NCBI RefSeq assembly: GCF_000176515.1
Contig: NZ_ADAQ01000013.1
Location: forward strand, 955,361-1,019,360
Origin: Grimontia hollisae CIP 101886
GTDB lineage: Bacteria > Pseudomonadota > Gammaproteobacteria > Enterobacterales > Vibrionaceae
Reading direction: 5' to 3'
Length of the DNA stretch: 64,000 nucleotides
Shown here: piece after piece, positions 58,558 through 64,000 of the stretch
Layout: every line of letters starts with the position of its first letter
Numbering within the stretch: position 1 is the stretch's first letter
Program-made: the position numbers and the translations under genes
The notes under the pieces: generated by a model
Databases searched by the model: none
Told to the model about the DNA's origin: nothing
What the model saw: the letters and a program-made list of their open reading frames with translations, nothing else

Positions 58558-59037
58558 ATGATGCTGTTAGTTTTATCAATGGGCATCACAATGCATTTCC
58601 TGGCACAAAGACATCCGCGCATTCTGGGCATTATGCTCACGCTGCTGCTCGTCTTTTTTTCTGTGCCTTCCCTTGCAGGTGCCACCCAAAACCCGCCTGT
58701 CATGCCGGAACCCTTTCAGGAAATCACTAAACCGGCTTCCCAGGATGTGCTCATTCCCAAAAACGATGGGCATCAAACGCCAATCACAACGTTGACGTCA
58801 TTAACGATACTCCGGCACGGTTCCTGGCTTCCAGAAAAGCTTGCCAATGCTGAGCCGGAATATGAGCTTGTGATTGAGTTGGCAAGCACTGCCACACTGC
58901 TCAATTATCATCACAGCAACGAGACGTTAAGCCCCGGGAATGACTGGACACGATCTCCCCCTGTCACACGACACCGGATTGCCGGCTGGAAAGACTCTAA
59001 CCTCCAATATCGCTTTATTTCGCAAGCGCAAGCCTGA
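58558..59037 (+). CDS. vemP: VemP-like export-monitoring arrest peptide
   Basis: 159 residues from ATG 58558, the length reported for V. alginolyticus VemP; ATGs at 58561, 58579 and 58591 are alternatives. A secretion signal (ILGIMLTLLLVFFSVPSLAGA) ends near residue 42. The C-terminus carries the arrest region with HRIAGWK (Trp144) and Gln156, the reported stall position. VemP stalls its own translation; export force releases it, and when export fails the prolonged stall exposes the secD2 start site. Identification rests on recalled motif, length, signal peptide and position before secD2-secF2. Start choice is less sure because the ribosome-binding site (GGGA) is poor. Confidence 0.85.
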   Translation: MMLLVLSMGITMHFLAQRHPRILGIMLTLLLVFFSVPSLAGATQNPPVMPEPFQEITKPASQDVLIPKNDGHQTPITTLTSLTILRHGSWLPEKLANAEPEYELVIELASTATLLNYHHSNETLSPGNDWTRSPPVTRHRIAGWKDSNLQYRFISQAQA

Positions 59038-59147
59038 GCCTCAAATCTACGCTGATCCCTGTCAGCACACCCAACATGGCCGCAAATCACATTGCGGGCT
59101 GAAGATTTGATGTATTTGCCGTAAACAGTTTGCGGTAACGAGCGAGA
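59018..59147 (+). promoter_or_regulatory. Structured vemP-secD2 junction controlling secD2 translation
   Basis: Several pairings are visible. TTTCGC (59018-59023, vemP codons 154-156) can pair with GCGAGA (59142-59147), which includes the secD2 ribosome-binding site. TCAAATCT (59041-59048) pairs with AGATTTGA (59103-59110). Local hairpins lie at 59051-59066 and 59080-59097, and a 10-bp stem at 59116-59138 directly before the site. A ribosome stalled at codon 156 would cover the first strand. The architecture is as known for VemP; the exact pairs are my inference. Confidence 0.55.
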
Positions 59148-59150
59148 GCT

Positions 59151-60977
59151 ATGCAGAAAACAACACAAAATCGAGCAAATCGAACAACTCTGCTGAATCA
59201 CTATTCAGCATGGAAGTATGTGGTACTGGTCACCACCATCATTGTCATGCTGTTCAGCGCACTGCCTTCCTGGTTTGGTGAGCATCCCGCCATCCTTATT
59301 TCACACAAAAGCACCACACCGTCAGCTGTCACTATCCAAACCCTGATGAATAACAAAGACATCGGTGTGACACGTATTGACCAGAAAGACAATACGACCA
59401 CCGTTGTGTTGGAAAATGCCGACCAGCAAAATGTGGCAAAACAGATCCTGGCAAAACGCCTGCCTGAAGAGGACATTGTGGCCCTGGCAATGGTACCGGC
59501 GGCGCCCTCTTGGTTGCTCGATATGGGCTTTAAACCCATCAAACTTGGCCTTGATCTTCGCGGTGGCGTTCAGTTCCTGTTGGATGTTGATATGCAGCAG
59601 GTTTTCCATGCCCACGCAACCCAAGCAGCAGATGATATCCGTGACCATGCCAGGGAACTTCGCGTGCGCGGTGTGCGCGTTCAGGTGAACAGTGATGGCA
59701 ACGTAAAGATTGTTGCACCTTCAGGCCACGCTGAAAGCGAGCTGCGCCAGTTCCTGCGTGAGCAATATCCACAATGGGACGTCAAAGGCCAAGGTGACAA
59801 CACCCTGATCGCCAGCTTGAAAGAAACTGAAAAGCAAACGCTCACTAACCTTACGGTTCAACAGAACCTTCAAACCATGCGTTCACGCATCGAAGAGCTC
59901 GGCATCACAGAGGCGGCGGTTCAACGTCAGGGCGACCACCGCATTCGCATTGAGCTCCCCGGTGTGCAAGATCCTGCCGCCGCTAAAAACGTGATTGGTG
60001 CGACAGCAAGCCTTGCATTCTATGAGGTCGTCAGTGACAGCAAGCCGGGTTCGATAGTGATCCACGAGCAGGATGGACGCCCTGTTCACGTTAACCGTAA
60101 GCCGGTACTTTCCGGCGATCACATTGTCGATGCGCGTGCAAGCATGGGTGAGATGGGTATGCCGGAAGTGAACATCTCCCTTGATTCCACTGGCGGCAAG
60201 AAAATGTCGGACTTCTCCGCCAAACACATTGGCAAACCGATGGCGACCGCTTACAGCGAGTACAGCCGCAACGCGGAAGGAAAAGCAGAACAGACCACGT
60301 CCATCATCAGTGTGGCGACGATTCAATCCCAGCTCGGTAACCGGTTTCGGATTACCGGTGTTGGTACGTTATCTGACGCACAGGATTTAGCATTACTGCT
60401 GCGTGCAGGCTCCCTCACCGCGCCAGTCACCATTGTCGAAGAGCGCACCATTGGTCCTTCCCTCGGTGCAGAGAATATCCAGAACGGTTTTGCAGCGCTG
60501 GCAATGGGTATGGGGCTGACGCTTCTCTTTATGGCAGTGTGGTATCGCAAACTCGGCTGGGTCGCCAATCTGGCGCTGATCATCAACATGGTCATGTTGA
60601 TTGGCTTGATTGCCCTGCTTCCAGGCGCAGTACTGACATTACCAGGGATTGCCGGCCTGGTACTCACTGTTGGTATGGCAGTGGACACTAACGTGCTTAT
60701 CTTCGAACGCATAAAAGAGAAAATCCGTGAAGGCAGAAGCCTGGCGCAATCTATCGATTTAGGGTTCAGCAGTGCGTTCGCCACGATTCTGGACTCCAAC
60801 ATCACCACGCTGATTTCGGCAGCCACTCTTTACGCCATTGGTAATGGCCCCATTCAGGGTTTTGCCCTGACGCTGGGTTTAGGTTTGCTGACCAGTATGT
60901 TCACCGGCATTTTCGCCTCCCGGGCGGTGATCAATCTGGTTTGGGGTAAGGATTCACGTCGTGGTGTGAGGGTATAA
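59151..60977 (+). CDS. secD2: SecD2, protein-export membrane subunit (alternative SecDF)
   Basis: 608 residues: membrane helix 1 (YVVLVTTIIVMLFSALPSW), a large periplasmic P1 region, LGLDLRGGVQFLLDVD, then five C-terminal helices with GMAVDTNVLIFERIKEKI holding the Asp used in ion-driven translocation. SecDF pulls exported proteins across the membrane using an ion gradient. The usual yajC-secD-secF-tgt context is absent, so this is a second copy; in Vibrio the VemP-linked SecDF2 is the sodium-independent form. Its ribosome-binding site lies next to a strong stem. Confidence 0.92.
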   Translation: MQKTTQNRANRTTLLNHYSAWKYVVLVTTIIVMLFSALPSWFGEHPAILISHKSTTPSAVTIQTLMNNKDIGVTRIDQKDNTTTVVLENADQQNVAKQILAKRLPEEDIVALAMVPAAPSWLLDMGFKPIKLGLDLRGGVQFLLDVDMQQVFHAHATQAADDIRDHARELRVRGVRVQVNSDGNVKIVAPSGHAESELRQFLREQYPQWDVKGQGDNTLIASLKETEKQTLTNLTVQQNLQTMRSRIEELGITEAAVQRQGDHRIRIELPGVQDPAAAKNVIGATASLAFYEVVSDSKPGSIVIHEQDGRPVHVNRKPVLSGDHIVDARASMGEMGMPEVNISLDSTGGKKMSDFSAKHIGKPMATAYSEYSRNAEGKAEQTTSIISVATIQSQLGNRFRITGVGTLSDAQDLALLLRAGSLTAPVTIVEERTIGPSLGAENIQNGFAALAMGMGLTLLFMAVWYRKLGWVANLALIINMVMLIGLIALLPGAVLTLPGIAGLVLTVGMAVDTNVLIFERIKEKIREGRSLAQSIDLGFSSAFATILDSNITTLISAATLYAIGNGPIQGFALTLGLGLLTSMFTGIFASRAVINLVWGKDSRRGVRV

Positions 60978-60979
60978 CC

Positions 60980-61876
60980 ATGGTGACAATGAAAAATGCA
61001 ACGAAACTTCGCCGTATCGGCAGTCTGATCTCCTGTGTGCTGATGGTACTCTCTGTTTTTTCCCTGGGTACCAAAGGGCTGAACTTTGGCCTCGATTTTA
61101 CCGGCGGCATGATCAGTGAAGTTCGGCTTGATCCAGCGCTCACGGCAAACCACATTCAGGACAAACTGGAAGCTGCGCTCCACCAGCCTGTAACGGTAGT
61201 ATCGGCAGGCGAGCCCGGTGACTGGATGCTACGTTACGCCGCCCCAGAGATGCTGGCCGAACAACCAGAACTGAAACCTATCCTGACGTCGTTCTCGCAA
61301 ACCGTGGAAATGATTAATGTCAGTCTTGTCGGACCGCAAGTTGGACAGGAGCTGGCTGAACAGGGAGGATTGGCCGTACTGATCACCCTGCTGGTGATCC
61401 TGGGTTATCTGAGTTTCCGCTTCGAATGGCGTCTGGCATCCGGCGCACTCCTTGCGCTGGTACACGATGTGGTACTGCTGCTGGGCTTTTTCTCCTTCAC
61501 CGAACTGGAGTTTAACCTGACTGTGTTGGCGGCATTGCTGGCAGTTCTGGGCTACTCACTCAACGATTCAATCATTATCTCTGACCGGATCCGCGAGTTG
61601 CTGAGAGCCAATGTGATCTTGCCTATTACTGAACTTAACAACCGTGCAATCGCCAATACGCTCTCACGTACCCTGATCACATCGGGCACCACACTGATCT
61701 CAGTGGGTTCACTGTGGCTGCTGGGCGGAGAGCCGCTTTATGGTTTCTCTGTGACCATGTTTATCGGTATCGTCGCCGGCACCTGGTCGACCATGACAGT
61801 GGCAACCATCATTCCTGAAATGACCAACCTGCGCCCTGAGCATTACATGCCCACACCGGTGTCTGAAGAGCCTTAA
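60980..61876 (+). CDS. secF2: SecF2, protein-export membrane subunit (alternative SecDF)
   Basis: 298 residues, slightly shorter than enterobacterial SecF. The sequence LNFGLDFTGGMISEV follows membrane helix 1, and LLAVLGYSLNDSIIISDRIREL lies in the later helices. It starts 2 bases after the secD2 stop, so it is translationally coupled and makes one complex with SecD2. Confidence 0.92.
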   Translation: MVTMKNATKLRRIGSLISCVLMVLSVFSLGTKGLNFGLDFTGGMISEVRLDPALTANHIQDKLEAALHQPVTVVSAGEPGDWMLRYAAPEMLAEQPELKPILTSFSQTVEMINVSLVGPQVGQELAEQGGLAVLITLLVILGYLSFRFEWRLASGALLALVHDVVLLLGFFSFTELEFNLTVLAALLAVLGYSLNDSIIISDRIRELLRANVILPITELNNRAIANTLSRTLITSGTTLISVGSLWLLGGEPLYGFSVTMFIGIVAGTWSTMTVATIIPEMTNLRPEHYMPTPVSEEP

Positions 61877-61888
61877 TCACCTCATTCC

Positions 61889-61912
61889 AAGCCCGCCTTT
61901 GCGGGCTTTTTT
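61889..61912 (+). terminator. Intrinsic terminator after secF2
   Basis: An 8-bp stem AAGCCCGC/GCGGGCTT with a CTTT loop, then TTTT, 13 bases past the stop. It ends the vemP-secD2-secF2 transcript. Confidence 0.88.
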
Positions 61913-62057
61913 ACATTTATTTGTACTATTTGGGTCTTTTTACGGAAAGAGACTGAATGCTATTGCGGCCTTAAGACTCATAGAATGTCAGAGCCACTTG
62001 CAATCTCGCCCGGCGCCCAACAAAATGCCTGTGGAAATCGGAATAACATTGAAGAAA

Positions 62058-62375
62058 ATGCATAGCAGGTCGACAAAACATCGCGCACAGTGGGCACTCG
62101 CCTTTGTTTGGTGGGTGATTTTCGTGTGCCTGTCGCAAAACGCCGGCCTCTTTCACGTATGCCCCCTGAAAACAGACGCCGTCCCCGGGCTTTCGCAACA
62201 AACCCCACAGGCAAACGAAAGCACAGCATCAGGCGATTGCGAACTGACAGAACACATGTTGTCTTCATCGACATTCAACTGGGACAACATCACACTTTCT
62301 CTTTTAGTCCTGGTGCTCGCATTTGCCGGTGCTTGGACTCAAGCTCAGCAGTGTGGTCAGCGCGCAAGGCCTTGA
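62058..62375 (+). CDS. Small ORF of unknown function, possible secreted or membrane protein
   Basis: 105 residues from ATG 62058. An N-terminal hydrophobic segment (WALAFVWWVIFVCLSQNAGLF) is followed by HVCPLKT, a polar middle with one more Cys pair member (GDCELTEH) and a C-terminal hydrophobic helix (ITLSLLVLVLAFAGAW). The layout loosely recalls small copper/thiol-stress proteins (ScsA/DUF2946-like) but I cannot assign it. Ribosome-binding site is weak. It may be a remnant together with the thioredoxin-like fragment that follows. Confidence 0.4.
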   Translation: MHSRSTKHRAQWALAFVWWVIFVCLSQNAGLFHVCPLKTDAVPGLSQQTPQANESTASGDCELTEHMLSSSTFNWDNITLSLLVLVLAFAGAWTQAQQCGQRARP

Positions 62376-62380
62376 GAAAG

Positions 62381-62515
62381 CGACAGTTCGTAAGCAGTTT
62401 CTGGGACGTTCGGGCCACGCCCACTATCGTTGTCGTCAAAGCGGGCAAGATTGCCTCAATCACTACAGGGATCACCACACCTCCCGGTTTACTGGCCCGC
62501 CTCTGGCTGGCATAA
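62381..62515 (+). pseudogene. 3' remnant of a thioredoxin-like (ScsD-type) gene
   Basis: About 45 codons to a stop. The read-out contains VRATPTIVVVKAGKIASITTG and ends PPGLLARLWLA, the usual end of ScsD/TlpA-like thioredoxins (the cis-Pro region and last strands). The upstream part with the CXXC motif is absent in this frame, so the gene is truncated. Confidence 0.55.
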
Positions 62516-62562
62516 CGCATTCAATGAAAGGCTTTTACTAATAAAAAGAGACTGGCACCGAT

Positions 62563-62597
62563 AAAAACGCCCCCTCAGTTGTTGAGGGGGCGTTTTT
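62563..62597 (-). terminator. Strong bidirectional terminator after zipA
   Basis: A 15-bp perfect stem (AAAAACGCCCCCTCA and its complement) with a 5-base loop, A-run on one side and T-run on the other, 16 bases past the zipA stop. It gives zipA its own transcript end, independent of ligA. Confidence 0.93.
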
Positions 62598-62612
62598 CGT
62601 TAACTCTTCCCA

Positions 62613-63563
62613 TTACGCATGGGCGTGGAAGCGTTTAATTTTTTCACGGTAACTATCCAGACGCTGTGGCGTCATCATGTTACGGTTGTCGTCAGTCACC
62701 AGTCCCCCAAGTTGATCGGCAACCTGCTGCGCGGTTTGTAACATCAGCTTAAAGTTTTGTTCCGCTTCGCCATAACAGGGCAACGTCATAAAGAAAGTAA
62801 TCCCCGGCGTTGTAAACTGATGAATCGTTGCCAATGGAAAGCTACCTGGATTGAACATATTCGCGGCACTGAAAAGCACTTTTCCGGTACCGGCTAAATC
62901 GGCATGGCGGTGGAAGATCTCCATCTCACCGAAGATCATGCCATGCTGTTCCAGGCAGTTGATCAGCTCTTCGCCATTAAACTCGGCATTGTTGCTGGCC
63001 TGCACATTCATGATCAGAACCTGCTGTTCAGGCTCTTTCGGCGCGTCTTCGACCATTTCCTCTGCAATAGGCTCAACCGTTTCCACCAGCTCGCTGTGCA
63101 AAAGCTTAGCATCCTCAGCGACTTCCTTTGTAAGCCCAGTTTCTACGTCTGGAGAGTCTACAACAGGCTTTTCTACAGTTTGTGGCGTTTTTTCGAGATC
63201 AACATCGGCATCAGCCGCAGAGAATGTCGGCAAAGGTAAATCTTCCTGATCTTTTTCCCGAACAGCGGTGGTTTCATCCTGCCCGGCAAAAAGAGGATCG
63301 ACATCAGGTTTTTCCCCGAAATGTAACCCAGGCTCTTTACGCTCTGTTTTGGGGTTTTCACTGCTGCCAGCTTTGAGCACACGAATAGAACCAATTCCAT
63401 CCTGGTCAAACCCTGAATCGTCCTTTTTCCTTAACTTGCCAATGGGCTTTTCACCAAACTTGGCAGGTTTCTCTTTACGGCTGGTCCACAAGCCATGGAG
63501 CAACAACGCGGCGATAGCCACCGCCCCCAAAATGATTAAAACAAGGCGCAATTCCTGCATCAT
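62613..63563 (-). CDS. zipA: ZipA, FtsZ-anchoring cell division protein
   Basis: 316 residues: N-terminal membrane anchor (LRLVLIILGAVAIAALLLHGLW), a long charged Glu/Val/Pro-rich linker (about 30-180) and the C-terminal FtsZ-binding domain (about 183-316; VLIMNVQASNNAEFNGEELI, FTTPGITFFMTLPCYGEAEQ). It tethers the Z ring to the membrane. Confidence 0.96.
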   Translation of the reverse strand: MMQELRLVLIILGAVAIAALLLHGLWTSRKEKPAKFGEKPIGKLRKKDDSGFDQDGIGSIRVLKAGSSENPKTERKEPGLHFGEKPDVDPLFAGQDETTAVREKDQEDLPLPTFSAADADVDLEKTPQTVEKPVVDSPDVETGLTKEVAEDAKLLHSELVETVEPIAEEMVEDAPKEPEQQVLIMNVQASNNAEFNGEELINCLEQHGMIFGEMEIFHRHADLAGTGKVLFSAANMFNPGSFPLATIHQFTTPGITFFMTLPCYGEAEQNFKLMLQTAQQVADQLGGLVTDDNRNMMTPQRLDSYREKIKRFHAHA

Positions 63564-64000
63564 TTAATCTCAGCATTTATCCAATTAACGACGAGAGTCC
63601 GCGAGCGGTTGTGACCTATCTAAACACCTCGGTACAACCTTTGGCAATGTCGCACATACAAATTGCTGACTACTGTACCAAAAAGCGTGTAAAAGTTAAC
63701 GTCCATACCGCGAGAACACTGAAAAAGTCACTGCTCTCACAGCGAAAACACCCCGCCAGCATACATTAAACAAATTCACTACCCTGTTTGACAATATGAT
63801 GGCTCAATAATTCACCAGTGGTATAAATTGCCACTTTATGGTCTAAAAAGATAACATAAGTGTATACATCATCTCTTCGCGTGACATTAACGAAAAAACC
63901 AATATCTTCAACACTGGCCACACACGGTGGTTGAATCGGACCTTTTCTTCATTTTACCAGCAAGAGAGGTTTCAATTGGATCAAATCTTGCTTAAGCAGC
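63564..64000. other. Region upstream of zipA, no firm gene
   Basis: 437 bases. It should contain the zipA promoter; I cannot place it with confidence. One possible small minus-strand frame is listed separately at 63766-63921. Confidence 0.5.
63766..63921 (-). CDS. Possible small protein, perhaps with a 5' frameshift
   Basis: 51 codons from a GTG at 63921, reading SVEDIGFFVNVTRRDDVYTY, VIFLDHKVAIYTTG and ending KQGSEFV; the composition looks coding. No good ribosome-binding site precedes this GTG. An ATG further upstream on the minus strand (ATG AAG AAA AGG) is one base out of frame with it, at an A-rich run. I recognise no family. Confidence 0.35.
   Translation of the reverse strand: MASVEDIGFFVNVTRRDDVYTYVIFLDHKVAIYTTGELLSHHIVKQGSEFV

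Noticed and set aside
62090-62515. A full 141-residue protein
   Set aside because: Only the last 45 codons resemble a protein family; the first part is Arg-rich, lacks a start context and overlaps the small ORF in another frame. Only the end is kept, as a remnant.
63976-64000. Start of a plus-strand gene at the right edge
   Set aside because: A TTG codon behind GAGAGG opens a frame, but only eight codons are visible and no family can be named.

Overview
The window is about 64 kb of chromosome from a marine gamma-proteobacterium, almost certainly a member of the Vibrionaceae. The evidence is the sheathed polar-flagellum gene set with Vibrio-type regulators (FlrA, FlrB, FlrC), the Vibrio H-ring genes flgO, flgP and flgT, the order flgN-flgM-flgA-cheV-cheR-flgB, two OmpU-like porins, and a vemP-secD2-secF2 locus. 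The genus cannot be fixed from the sequence; Enterovibrio/Grimontia-like relatives are a guess.

Bases 1-27,700 are one long minus-strand block of flagellar genes: flhG (cut by the window edge), flhF, flhA, flhB-fliR-Q-P-O, fliN-M-L-K, fliJ-I-H-G-F-E, flrC-flrB, flrA, fliS-fliT-fliD-flaG and two flagellin genes. Bases 28,100-32,700 hold a non-structural patch: a TPR/glycosyltransferase-like protein beside the sigma-54 flagellin, an MFS efflux protein and a divergent AraC-type regulator. Bases 32,700-50,300 return to flagellar genes: flgL-K, a small unknown membrane protein, flgJ-I-H-G-F, flgE-D-C-B, cheR-cheV, then flgA, flgM, flgN on the plus strand and flgP-flgO / flgT. I could read a layered control scheme from the DNA: a sigma-70-like promoter before flrA, nine good sigma-54 (-24/-12) promoters before flrB, fliE, fliK, flhA, flgB, flgF, flgK, flgA and one flagellin, and sigma-28 promoters before flgM and the second flagellin.

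Bases 50,300-56,400 contain tRNA-Arg(CCU), two paralogous porins on either side of gltX, a small secreted protein and a YccT/DUF2057 protein. Both porin mRNAs have a 5' leader stem-loop with the same loop but different, compensating stems.

Bases 56,400-64,000 contain ligA and zipA on the minus strand. They are normally neighbours, but here a plus-strand module separates them: a 159-codon secreted protein that I identify as VemP, followed by secD2 and secF2. VemP is a translation-arresting nascent chain that senses export failure and switches on the alternative SecDF. Its arrest region (RIAGWK) and the terminal glutamine at codon 156 are recognisable, and the codons where the ribosome would stall can pair with the secD2 ribosome-binding site. 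Behind secF2 lie a small ORF and the 3' remnant of a thioredoxin-like gene.
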